Assembly (NCBI RefSeq): GCF_033568475.1
Contig: NC_133123.1
Location: 6,448,001 to 6,512,000 of the forward strand
Length of the DNA stretch: 64,000 nucleotides
Origin: Henckelia pumila
Taxonomy: Eukaryota > Streptophyta > Magnoliopsida > Lamiales > Gesneriaceae
Reading direction: 5' to 3'
Shown here: positions 12,111-23,513 of the stretch, one piece after another
Position numbering within the stretch: the stretch's first letter is position 1
Layout: every line of letters starts with the position of its first letter
The notes under the pieces: generated by a model
What the model saw: the letters and a program-made list of their open reading frames with translations, nothing else
Databases searched by the model: none
Told to the model about the DNA's origin: nothing
Translations under genes and position numbers: made by a program

Positions 12111-15100
12111 TTACCCGAACAACTCCGGGTAGCGAGTCCTCATATCCTCCTCGGTCTCCCAAGTAGCTTCCTCCTCCGAGTGATTCAGCCATTGGACTCT
12201 GACCATCGGTATGACCCGCGTCCTAAGCCTCCGCTCCTCTCTAGCCAAGATCCGCACTGGTCTCTCCTCGTACACAAGATCTGGTGGCAACTGTAAGGGC
12301 TCGAAATCCAACACATGCGACGGGTTGGAGACATATCTCCGAAGCATGGATACATGGAAAACGTTGTGCACTGCCGCTAGCCCTGGAGGTAGAGCTAAAC
12401 GATAGGCCAACGTGCCAACTCGCTCCAAGATCTCGAATGGCCCTATATATCTCGGATTAAGCTTGCCTCTCCGTCCAAAACGCGCTACTCCCTTCATAGG
12501 TGACACCTTCAAGAATACGTGATCACCTACTGCGAACTCCAAATCGCGTCGTCTGGCATCTGCATAACTCTTCTGCCGACTCTGCGCAGTCCTCATCCTA
12601 TCTCGAATCTGCGTCACAATGTCAGCTGTCTGCTGCACAATCTCCGGACCCAACAAAATCCGCTCACCAACCTCATCCCAATGCACTGGAGATCTGCATC
12701 TCCTCCCATAAAGTGCTGCATATGGAGCCATACCTATAGACGACTGAAAGCTGTTGTTATAGGTAAACTCCACTAATGACAGTCTAGTCTCCCAAGATCC
12801 TCGAAAATCGATGACACAAGCTCTCAGAAGATCCTCGAGAATCTGGATCACTCTCTCGGACTGACCATCTGTCTGGGGATGAAATGTTGTACTAAACAAA
12901 AGCCTCGTCCCCAAAGCTGTGTGCAGACTCTTTCAAAACGCAGATGTGAATCTCGGATCTCTGTCTGACACAATAGACACTGGTATGCCATGCAGTCTAA
13001 CAATCTCTCTGATGTAAAGCTCTGCATACTGTGTCAAAGTATAAGTAGTCTTCACCGGCAAGAAATGAGCTGACTTGGTGAGTCTATCTACAATCACCCA
13101 AATCGCTGTGCAACCTCTGGCACTCCTCGGTAAGCCAACCACAAAGTCCATCGTAATATTCTCCCATTTCCATTCCAGAATAGGAAGAGGTCTAAGAAGT
13201 CCTGCTGGACGCTGATGCTCTGCTTTGACTTGCTGACAAGTCAAGCACTCTGACACCACTCTCCCGATGTCACTCTTCATCCCAGGCCACCAATACAATA
13301 ACTGCAAGTCTCGGTACATCTTCGTACTTCCGGGGTGAATGGAGTACGGAGATGCATGAGCCTCTGCTAGAATCTCGGCTCTCAACTGATCAACGTTCGG
13401 TACCCACATCCTCCCACGGTACTGAACGATGCCATCCTCCACTGTATACAAGAGATTACCTCTAGCCTCATCTCTCTGTCTCCATCGTTGTAACTCCTCA
13501 TCAGTAGACTGTCCCTCTCTAATCCGATCTCGCAGAACTGGCTGCACCGTCAACACTGACAAGCTCGGTGCATGGCCACACGGATAACACTCCAAGCCAA
13601 ATCTCTGAATCTCGCCCTGTAGTGGTAACTGTAAGGTCAAACATGATACCACTGACGACTTCCGACTCAAAGCATCGGCCACTACATTAGCTTTACCCGG
13701 ATGGTAGCTAATGTCACAGTCATAGTCCTTCACCAACTCCAACCATCTGCGCTGTCTCATGTTCAACTCCTTCTGTGTGAAGAAGTACTTGAGACTCTTG
13801 TGGTCTGTGAAAATCTTGCACTTCTCGCCATACAGATAGTGCCTCCAGATTTTCAAAGCGAATACCACTGCTGCTAACTCCAAGTCATGCGTCGGATAAT
13901 TCTTCTCATGAATCTTCAGCTGTCTCGACGCATACGCAATAACCTTACCACACTGCATAAGCACTGCACCTAAACCTAGTTTAGACGCGTCGGTGTACAC
14001 CACTAACTCCTCGTGTGGTACTGTCATCGCTAACACTGGTGCTGAAGTAAGTGCATCCTTCAGTTGATCAAAACTCCTCTGACAATCTGGACTCCAAATA
14101 TACTTCGCGTTCTTCTTGGTTAAGGAAGTCAAGGGTACTGCAATAGAGGAAAAACCCTTGATGAACTTCCTATAGTATCCTGCTAAACCCAAGAAGCTGC
14201 GAATCTCCGAAGCATTCTTTGGAATCCCCCAATCCCTCACTGCCTGCACCTTGGACTGATCCACTGCAATCCCATCCCTAGAAATAATGTGGCCTAGAAA
14301 CGCCACCTGCTCCAACCAAAACTCACACTTACTGAACTTTGCAAACAGTCGATGCTCCCTCAAAGTCTGCAAGGCTGTATGCAAATGTTGTATATGCTCC
14401 TCAATGCTCCTCGAGTAGATCAATATGTCATCAATGAATACAATGACAAACTGATCTAGATACGGCTGGAAGACACGATGCATGAGATCCATAAAAACTG
14501 CTGGAGCATTGGTCAACCCAAAGGGCATCACCAAGAACTCATAGTGCCCATATCGTGTCCTAAAGGCAGTCTTAGACACGTCTGAATCTCTGACTCTCAG
14601 CTGATGGTAACCAGATCGCAAATCGATCTTGGAGAATACCGAAGCTCCCTGCAACTGATCGAATAAATCCTCTATCCTCGGTAGTGGATACTTATTCTTC
14701 ACTGTGACTCTGTTGAGCTCTCGGTAGTCAATGCACAATCTCATGCTGCCGTCCTTCTTCTTCACAAACAACACTGGAGCTCCCCATGGAGAAAAGCTAG
14801 GACGAACAAAGCCCTTCTCCAACAGCTCCTGAATCTGCTCCTTCAACTCTCTCATCTCTGTAGGAGCAAGTCGATATGGTGCCTTAGAGATAGGCACAGT
14901 ATCCGGCAACAACTCAATACTGAACTCCACCTCTCTCACTGGTGGAACTCCTGCAACATCGTCAGGAAAAACATCTGGATAGTCACGTACCACCTCTATG
15001 TCTGATAAAGATCTACTAGAAACATCTGAGGTAGTGACCACACTAGCAAGAAAACCCTGACATCCATGGCGCAACAGTTTCCTCGCACGAACAAGTGATA

Positions 15101-15161
15101 TAATCTGAGGAATACTGCTAGACTGAGATGCAAAGAAAGTAAACATCTCACCTCCTGCTGG
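12111..15161 (-). mobile_element. pol: Inverted pol arm (PR end, RT, RNase H, integrase, chromodomain)
   Basis: Read on the minus strand it carries the end of the protease region, RT with [16 protein letters not shown] and FIDDILIY, RNase H ([13 protein letters not shown]), the integrase core ([20 protein letters not shown]) and a C-terminal chromodomain-like region (VRVQWLNHSEEEATWE). The 5' end of the element (LTR, gag, start of protease) is missing. It has about one visible break, shared with the sense arm, so both arms descend from an already defective copy. It ends at 15161, where the sequence switches to the sense copy with a 2-bp GG overlap. Confidence 0.9.
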
Positions 15162-18100
15162 GAGAATTCTAGTTGGAGGCAACTCTACGTTTGCGTTGCT
15201 AGATTCAGGAGCCACGCATTCGTTTATCTCCCGAGATTTTATCAGACGGATAGGCATTTCACCGGAGGTTGTAGACAGTGGTTACGATGTTACCATGCCA
15301 TCCGGACAGATTATCACTACCACTAGTGTCATCAGGGATCTGGAATTGGAGCTGCAGGGGCACTCCATTCGAGCAGATCTAGTGGTTCTTCCATTGACTG
15401 GGTTTGACTTGATTTTGGGTATGGACTGGCTATCAGTTAATGGAGCTTCGATTGATTTCCGACGTAGGACAGTGTCAGTGAAGCCAGCAGGAGGTGAGAT
15501 GTTTACTTTCTTTGCATCTCAGTCTAGCAGTATTCCTCAGATGATATCACTTGTTCGTGCGAGGAAACTGTTGCGCCATGGATGTCAGGGTTTTCTTGCT
15601 AGTGTGGTCACTACCTCAGATGTTTCTAGCAGATCTTTATCAGACATAGAGGTGGTACGTGACTATCCAGATGTTTTTCCTGAAGATGTTGCAGGAGTTC
15701 CACCAGTGAGAGAGGTGGAGTTCAGTATTGAGTTGTTGCCGGATACTGTGCCTATCTCTAAGGCACCATATCGACTTGCTCCTACAGAGATGAGAGAGTT
15801 GAAGGAGCAGATTCAGGAGCTGTTGGAGAAGGGCTTTGTTCGTCCTAGCTTTTCTCCATGGGGAGCTCCAGTGTTGTTTGTGAAGAAGAAGGACGGCAGC
15901 ATGAGATTGTGCATTGACTACCGAGAGCTCAACAGAGTCACAGTGAAGAATAAGTATCCACTACCGAGGATAGAGGATTTATTCGATCAGTTGCAGGGAG
16001 CTTCGGTATTCTCCAAGATCGATTTGCGATCTGGTTACCATCAGCTGAGAGTCAGAGATTCAGCCGTGTCTAAGACTGCCTTTAGGACACGATATGGGCA
16101 CTATGAGTTCTTGGTGATGCCCTTTGGGTTGACCAATGCTCCAGCAGTTTTTATGGATCTCATGCATCGTGTCTTCCAGCCGTATCTAGATCAGTTTGTC
16201 ATTGTATTCATTGATGACATATTGATCTACTCGAGGAGCATTGAGGAGCATATACAACATTTGCATACAGCCTTGCAGACTTTGAGGGAGCATCGACTGT
16301 TTGCAAAGTTCAGTAAGTGTGAGTTTTGGTTGGAGCAGGTGGCGTTTCTAGGCCACATTATTTCTAGGGATGGGATTGCAGTGGATCAGTCCAAGGTGCA
16401 GGCAGTGAGGGATTGGGGGATTCCAAAGAATGCTTCGGAGATTCGCAGCTTCTTGGGTTTAGCAGGATACTATAGGAAGTTCATCAAGGGTTTTTCCTCT
16501 ATTGCAGTACCCTTGACTTCCTTAACCAAGAAGAACGCGAAGTATATTTGGAGTCCAGATTGTCAGAGGAGTTTTGATCAACTGAAGGATGCACTTACTT
16601 CAGCACCAGTGTTAGCGATGACAGTACCACACGAGGAGTTAGTGGTGTACACCGACGCGTCTAAACTAGGTTTAGGTGCAGTGCTTATGCAGTGTGGTAA
16701 GGTTATTGCGTATGCGTCGAGACAGCTGAAGATTCATGAGAAGAATTATCCGACGCATGACTTGGAGTTAGCAGCAGTGGTATTCGCTTTGAAAATCTGG
16801 AGGCACTATCTGTATGGCGAGAAGTGCAAGATTTTCACAGACCACAAGAGTCTCAAGTACTTCTTCACACAGAAGGAGTTGAACATGAGACAGCGCAGAT
16901 GGTTGGAGTTGGTGAAGGACTATGACTGTGACATTAGCTACCATCCGGGTAAAGCTAATGTAGTGGCCGATGCTTTGAGTCGGAAGTCGTCAGTGGTATC
17001 ATGTTTGACCTTACAGTTACCACTACAGGGCGAGATTCAGAGATTTGGCTTGGAGTGTTATCCGTGTGGCCATGCACCGAGCTTGTCAGTGTTGACGGTG
17101 CAGCCAGTTCTGCGAGATCGGATTAGAGAGGGACAGTCTACTGATGAGGAGTTACAACGATGGAGACAGAGAGATGAGGCTAGAGGTAATCTCTTGTATA
17201 CAGTGGAGGATGGCATCGTTCAGTACCGTGGGAGGATGTGGGTACCGAACGTTGATCAGTTGAGAGCCGAGATTCTAGCAGAGGCTCATGCATCTCCGTA
17301 CTCCATTCACCCCGGAAGTACGAAGATGTACCGAGACTTGCAGTTATTGTATTGGTGGCCTGGGATGAAGAGTGACATCGGGAGAGTGGTGTCAGAGTGC
17401 TTGACTTGTCAGCAAGTCAAAGCAGAGCATCAGCGTCCAGCAGGACTTCTTAGACCTCTTCCTATTCTGGAATGGAAATGGGAGAATATTACGATGGACT
17501 TTGTGGTTGGCTTACCGAGGAGTGCCAGAGGTTGCACAGCGATTTGGGTGATTGTAGATAGACTCACCAAGTCAGCTCATTTCTTGCCGGTGAAGACTAC
17601 TTATACTTTGACACAGTATGCAGAGCTTTACATCAGAGAGATTGTTAGACTGCATGGCATACCAGTGTCTATTGTGTCAGACAGAGATCCGAGATTCACA
17701 TCTGCGTTTTGAAAGAGTCTGCACACAGCTTTGGGGACGAGGCTTTTGTTTAGTACAACATTTCATCCCCAGACAGATGGTCAGTCCGAGAGAGTGATCC
17801 AGATTCTCGAGGATCTTCTGAGAGCTTGTGTCATCGATTTTCGAGGATCTTGGGAGACTAGACTGCCATTAGTGGAGTTTACCTATAACAACAGCTTTCA
17901 GTCGTCTATAGGTATGGCTCCATATGCAGCACTTTATGGGAGGAGATGCAGATCTCCAGTGCATTGGGATGAGGTTGGTGAGCGGATTTTGTTGGGTCCG
18001 GAGATTGTGCAGCAGACAGCTGACATTGTGACGCAGATTCGAGATAGGATGAGGACTGCGCAGAGTCGGCAGAAGAGTTATGCAGATGCCAGACGACGCG

Positions 18101-18534
18101 ATTTGGAGTTCGCAGTAGGTGATCACGTATTCTTGAAGGTGTCACCTATGAAGGGAGTAGCGCGTTTTGGACGGAGAGGCAAACTTAATCCGAGATATAT
18201 AGGGCCATTCGAGATCTTGGAGCGAGTTGGCACGTTGGCCTATCGTTTAGCTCTACCTCCAGGGCTAGCGGCAGTGCACAACGTTTTCCATGTATCCATG
18301 CTTCGGAGATATGTCTCCAACCCGTCGCATGTGTTGGATTTCGAGCCCTTACAGTTGCCACCAGATCTTGTGTACGAGGAGAGACCAGTGCGGATCTTGG
18401 CTAGAGAGGAGCGGAGGCTTAGGACGCGGGTCATACCGATGGTCAGAGTCCAATGGCTGAATCACTCGGAGGAGGAAGCTACTTGGGAGACCGAGGAGGA
18501 TATGAGGACTCGCTACCCGGAGTTGTTCGGGTAA
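15162..18534 (+). mobile_element. pol: Sense pol arm (PR, RT, RNase H, integrase, chromodomain)
   Basis: The most complete pol in the block. In order: protease (DSGATHSF), RT ([18 protein letters not shown]), RNase H ([10 protein letters not shown]), zinc-binding and core integrase ([24 protein letters not shown]) and a chromodomain-like C-terminus, which chromoviruses use to read histone marks at the target. From 15484 on it is the mirror partner of 9387-15161. Bases 15162-15483 form the loop of the hairpin. Broken by about one visible change. It starts at the downstream edge of the gag-pol spacer, with no gag ahead of it. Confidence 0.9.
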
Positions 18535-18560
18535 GTACTTTAATTTCGAGGACGAAATTC

Positions 18561-18578
18561 AATTTAAGGGGGGAGAAT
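18561..18578 (+). other. Polypurine tract
   Basis: The run AAGGGGGGAGAA lies immediately before the 3' LTR, the expected plus-strand primer site. Confidence 0.85.
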
Positions 18579-21257
18579 TGTAACACCCGGTATTTTTAAA
18601 TACGTAAATCCGCATGCATAATTAGGATATTTAATTATTTAAATTTATGATTTATGGGTTAAATAATTATGTGAACTATTTGTGCATGATTTAATTTATT
18701 TTTAAGCATTTAACCCATAATTAGTGATTTGTATGATTTTTAGTATTTTAATTATTTGATCGCGTAGACGGGACCATGGACGGACGAGATGACGACTTTC
18801 CACCCAAATTATTTTATGAGCCTTTTTAGAGCCTTAAAATATTATTTTGAGTTTTATTATCTCAAAATTTTAAGTATTTAATTTTATATAATTTTAGGAG
18901 TCCATTTTTATTCAAAATTAGCCAAAATATTGACTTTTTAGTATTTTTAAAATTCCTTTAATTCAATATTTCGGGATTTTCATATGTTTAACTTAATATT
19001 TCAGATTTCAACTTTTAATTAGAGTTTTTAAATTTTATATTTTATATTTAAACCTTTTTAATTATCTTAAAACCTATTTTAAATCAAAACCTAAACCTAA
19101 TCTACCCCAAACCCCTTTAGCCGATCCCTCAACCCCTCCATCAGCCGCCACCCTCATAAATCTTCATCTTCTCCACCGAGCAAGCTCCAAGAACACCATA
19201 GCCTCGGTTTTTGAAGGTTCAAGTCGGTTGTCATCGCCCCGTCGTCCCGGACTCGTCGCCTTCTCGTTTTCTCTACTACTTCGGTGAAAGGCATGATTTT
19301 CTTCTTGTTTTTAACATCATATCAGTATGTATTATGTAGGTTAATGTAGGCATCGAAATTCCTTTAGTAATTTTTCAGAAAATCCATTCGGTTGTTCATG
19401 GTTTGCGCATCGTTCATGTATTTCATAAGCATGCTCACGTTTTTTCCTCTCCATGCTTGGTTCGGCTGATGGCTAGGGTTCCAGGGGTGTGTGTACGTGG
19501 TCTGGGTTCGGGTGGCTCGAGTGGTTCGAGCCAAACGAGCCCAGGTTGTCACCATGTTCAGCCGAGTGCTTGGCCGAAGCAGTTTAGGGTTTGGGAATTG
19601 GAGGCTTCGGGCTCGGTTATGGGAATGCATGGGGCTCGAACCATGGCATGGTTCGAACCGGCAGGACCCTGGGGAGGTCCTGCCGGCGGCGCTCCGGCCG
19701 GTCGTGGCCGGAGCAGGGCGGCAGCAGGCGATGAAGGCCTGCTGCCCGAGCCCTCGGCGGCCGAGAGGGTAAGAATAGGTAAGGGTTCGGGTTCTAGGGT
19801 TTGAGGCATGGTCCGGGTCGGGTCAGGGGTCCGGGTCGGGTCAGTAAGTTAGTGGGTCGGGTTAAGTGAGTCCGGGTCCGGGTTAGGTGGGCCGGGCTCG
19901 AGTCTTTTTATTTTTAAAATATTTTATGAAATAATGGGTTTTTGAGTCAATTTATTTGAAATAAAATTATTTGGACTCCCAAATAATTTTATTTGGACTT
20001 TTAAAATTTTAATTAAGTTAGTCCATTAATTTTATGGGCTTTTGGGCCCATAAAATTTAATGGGCCAGTCTTTGGGTTTTTGGGCCCAATGGGCCAGTTT
20101 AAGTGTTATTGGGCTTAGTGTAATTTTAATGGGCTTAATTAATTTAATTGGGCTTAGATTAATTAATTGGGCTTAAAGTTTAAGATATTGGGCTTAAGTA
20201 TGTTAATGGGCCAGATTTAAGTTAATGGGCTTGAGTGTAAGGCCAGCAGTCCAGGACCATCCATGAGAAAAATTGCATGTGTCCTGATTATATATTCAAT
20301 TATTTTTATGCATTTAAGTTATTTTAATATTTATATGTTAGTAAGAAAATTAAATTAAATATATATGAAGGACACATAATTTATTTAAGTACATGCATTC
20401 ATGAAATCAATTTTTATGCTATGATTGAAGTTCTATGGTTGAGCAAATAAAATATTTTAGGTGGAAATTGAAGTAGTGTGGCCATTTATGTATGGGCAGT
20501 TTCTGCCATTTATGTATGGGTGGTTCGCCACCAGCCTCGTACGATGGTTTCTTAGACTGATCAGTCGCACTATAAGTATGGGTCACACTTACGGATAGAA
20601 CCATTCGATGTTAAGAAAATAAGTGCTCAACAACTCAAGTATGTATGATATTATGTATGTTATGTATAATTCAGTGATTTCTCTAAGTAACATTTATGTT
20701 ATTATTTTTAAGGCATGCTCATGCATTTATAGTATAAGTATTATGTATGAAAGTGTATTAAATTATTTTAAACCCTTGTTAGTATGCATGTTGGGCCTCT
20801 AGGCTCACTACACTGATATGGTGCAGGTGAGTATATAGAGGAGCAGGTTACCCCTACCGGTGGTGAGGACGTATGAGCAGTGCTGCAGTAGCCCCGTGAC
20901 CGTGATAGATTCTGAGTCTCTCTGCATGGTGTTATTTTTGTCAGCATGATACAGTTTATATTATTTTACAGCAGTTGGGAGTTTCGAATATTTTACTAAA
21001 TATTTTCAGTGCATGCACACTTTTTTTTATTTATTTTATTTATGCAATATCTTTTTAATTATAGGGTTGACTCAGATATTTATTTAATTTAAAGAATGCA
21101 ATTTTCTTAAGTATTTAATTATTGATTTATTTAGTCATGTATTTATTTTAAATATTTTATTCTGTGCATATATGTATGGGCATATATGTACACATTTTAT
21201 TTAGTAGTATAAAAAAAAAAATTTCCGCATATTTATTATAGAGTTAGGGTCGTTTCA
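18579..21257 (+). repeat. 3' LTR
   Basis: 2679 bp, TGTAACACCC to GGGTCGTTTCA, followed by the duplicated target GAATC (21258-21262). It is the cleanest copy in the window. It contains about twelve TGGGCC/TGGGCT motifs within some 200 bp (about 20034-20232) and a GC-rich stretch at about 19490-19905. Confidence 0.93.
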
Positions 21258-21539
21258 GAATCGGCGGACGATCGAGTTCAGAATTGTGTCTAATCGGCTT
21301 CTGGTTGAGATAACTAGGATCGCGTTCGGAGGGTACTGCTTTCAATAACTTAATTTTTTTACTTCATTCACATGTGAGATTGTTTTGACATTCGAGAAGT
21401 AAAATCGAAGTTTATGAAAAGGTTGTTGATTATCAACGAGTTCATTGTACAATAGGACATGAGATGACAAATTTATGGAAAGTGCGCAAAACAACATGAA
21501 GAACATTACAAACCCTTTGATTGTGGTCGAAGTAGCCAT
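21258..21539 (-). pseudogene. 5' part of disrupted CLE-like repeat gene (unit 1)
   Basis: It starts MATSTTIKGFVMFFMLFC, a hydrophobic secretion signal almost identical to those at 23438 and 27141. A variable pro-region follows (LLYNELVDNQQPFHKLRF, SNVKTISHVNEVKK). The box that follows reads KAVPSERDPSYLN in another frame, so relative to the unit 3 copy the frame shifts just before the box (near 21342-21350). The gene is then cut by the retrotransposon at 21258 and resumes at 1368. The frame change may predate the insertion. CLE membership is inferred from the shared signal and pro-region with the canonical paralogue. Confidence 0.75.
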
Positions 21540-22235
21540 TTGATTTGCAATGGAGATTAGACAAGAAAAAGTATTGAAGGTGATGAAATTCTAAGCACGA
21601 GTGAACATAGATTTTATATACGAACCATGTTGAATGAGATCATAGGATCTTGAACATAATGGATTCTTTATAAAGTAATTTAATTTGTAGATTGCATGAA
21701 ATGAATGAATCATGCATATTACATTATCTTGTTGACTTTTGAGTTTTGATTGCAAATGAAAATGAATGTGTTGAACAATTAAGCTTTGCAAGTTCGAAAA
21801 TGGGATTTGAAGGAATTGAAAATGGGGGATAGATTAATATGCCTTACTTTCTTGAAATATTTGAAAAAAAAATTCAATAAACAAACACAAGGCAGTATTT
21901 TGTTGAAAAAATCTATAATTCATAAATATATATCGCAACAAAAATTTATGCAAAAGCAAAAGTGTAATCTCAAACATAATCCTAAATACGGAAGTCTCAA
22001 TTAACCAAAACACCGCAAAATCAAAGTAAGTTTCGTACAAGTTCCGCATGCATCCATCTTTCCTCGAGTACGTTTTTCCATATTATTCAAACAATGTCAT
22101 TAAATTATGATTATGAAATATAAATCTCCTTTGTTCATTTCATGTACTTACGCAACTTAGATTTTTATTTTTGCTTTTGTCACTTTCCATCAGCTTTTTT
22201 GTTCTTCTCTATTACTGAACAAATTCAAATCCTAG

Positions 22236-22322
<87 letters not shown>

Positions 22323-22493
22323 GTGTTCATTCGATCCAATATTATGTGACAAATATTAAATTTGAACTACACATATAAATTGATTGAAGAGTCTCACAAA
22401 AGATATACATTTTAAAATAGCTCAATGAAATGATGTTTATGATTTATTTTAGTTATTAAAAATAAAGTCTGGTATTAATTATGAGTTGTAATT
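21540..22493. other. Upstream region of CLE-like unit 1
   Basis: No gene is seen. Bases about 21640-22000 match 27250-27570 upstream of the unit 3 gene (shared ATTAAGCTTTGCAAGT and GAATTGAAAATGGGGGAT), so the promoters of units 1 and 3 are close paralogues. A microsatellite lies at 22240-22321. Confidence 0.65.
22240..22321. repeat. (TTA)n microsatellite
   Basis: About 27 uninterrupted TAT/TTA triplets. It encodes an artefactual poly-tyrosine frame and is not a gene. Confidence 0.97.
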
Positions 22494-23162
22494 TTTATTC
22501 TGAAAACATATTTTCATAAATCTCTTGAAAGCTTCCAAAATAAATGCATATATTATCTAATTTGTTTTCTAGATTGGTCTATAGAGTATAGAGTGCGTTC
22601 ATATGTTCCATTTTGCCCTCTATAATTTATTATTCATGTTTATTACAAGTCATTATGTGAATCATTATATTGGTGCATTTGATTTCGAATGAGATTTTAT
22701 TGATAGATTTCAAATGACGGACCGATCTCTCTCGTCAAATGGTGGATAGCGATGAGTTGCGGGCCCCCCAAAACCAAATCTGTCTGTCAAATTACACATG
22801 AGTCCATCGGGATGACCATCCCATCACCAAAAATAGGTGAGCACGCAGACCGACCCGCGCCGCCTAATGGTGAATTGCCACGAATCGTGAGCCGGTCGTC
22901 CGCTAGTTCGTTTTGACATCTTTATTAGGTGAATCCGTCACAATCATAAGTTTTATAAAAAAGTGAAATTAATGAATTTGTAATACATATATCAAATCCA
23001 TCGATTTAAGTGCAAATTATTCTAAACATACATATTAACTTATTATCGGCCAAGTCAATTTACGGACTTAAAACCAACTTTTATTGAACAAACTGGGACA
23101 TTGGAAGGATATGGTATGTATACTATTTTATGATCTTACATACATGCATGCACCAACGACCA
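22494..23162. other. 3' flank of CLE unit 2 (duplicated)
   Basis: Bases 22494-22920 repeat the order of 1-400 with many substitutions and mark the start of tandem unit 2. No coding region is seen before the CLE stop at 23163. Confidence 0.65.
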
Positions 23163-23438
23163 TTACACTAGAAACGTGGCGGGGGTAGAGCCAACACCGA
23201 GTCGTGACTCGTGATGGTGAGGATCGGGTCCGGAGGGTACTTCTCTCAACAACCTTTCGACTCCATTTTTATGAGCCATTGTTTTAACATCTGAGAAATT
23301 GAACCCGAGTTTGCGAAGAAGTTGTTGGCTACTCATGGGTTCTTTGTGCAAGAGGACTCGAGAGGACAAATTCATGGGAAATGCGCAAAACAACATGAAG
23401 AATGTCACAAACACTTTGATTGTGGTCGAAGTAGCCAT
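23163..23438 (-). CDS. CLE: CLE signalling peptide precursor
   Basis: A 91-residue single-exon precursor. Residues 1-28 form a secretion signal (MATSTTIKVFVTFFMLFC start), followed by a variable pro-region. The CLE box REVPSGPDPHHH is at residues 65-76 (bases 23211-23246), with a 15-residue tail. The box keeps the family positions R1, V3, P4, G6, P7, D8, P9 and H11-12 and is closest to the CLV3-type pattern RxVPSGPDPLHH. Such precursors are secreted, trimmed to 12-13 residues, often hydroxylated and arabinosylated on prolines, and perceived by leucine-rich-repeat receptor kinases in meristem or root signalling. ATG 23438 is chosen over 23462 because both paralogues share it. The gene looks intact. 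The receptor and tissue cannot be told from the sequence. Confidence 0.88.
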   Translation of the reverse strand: MATSTTIKVFVTFFMLFCAFPMNLSSRVLLHKEPMSSQQLLRKLGFNFSDVKTMAHKNGVERLLREVPSGPDPHHHESRLGVGSTPATFLV

Positions 23439-23513
23439 TTTTACTTGCAATCGTCGAGGCAAAATGAAGTATTGAAGTTGGTGGAAATTCTTATGAAAGA
23501 AGACCTTGTTTGA

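Larger units (their letters stand above)
1369..21257 (+). mobile_element. Composite Ty3/gypsy chromovirus (Tekay/Del-like) with internal hairpin
   Basis: A 19.9 kb LTR-retrotransposon block is flanked by a perfect 5-bp duplication, GAATC. Order: 5' LTR (1369-3289 and 6103-6861, split by a solo LTR), initiator-Met primer-binding site, gag, protease-RT piece, inverted LTR and pol arm (9387-15161), sense pol arm, polypurine tract, 3' LTR (18579-21257). RT, RNase H and integrase motifs, a C-terminal chromodomain and long 2.68 kb LTRs point to the Tekay/Del lineage of chromoviruses. By eye the two outer LTRs differ at about nine positions. At an assumed 1.3e-8 substitutions per site per year that is roughly 0.1-0.2 million years, so this is a young fossil. 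It is broken: rearranged internally and with about one visible break in each pol arm. Confidence 0.9.

Noticed and set aside
1369-21257. Two independent, separately inserted full elements in opposite orientation
   Set aside because: The inverted arm lacks a target duplication and its 5' end, and its partner resumes upstream of the insertion point, so simple nesting does not fit.
22142-22378. Frame with a poly-tyrosine run
   Set aside because: It is created by the (TTA)n microsatellite.
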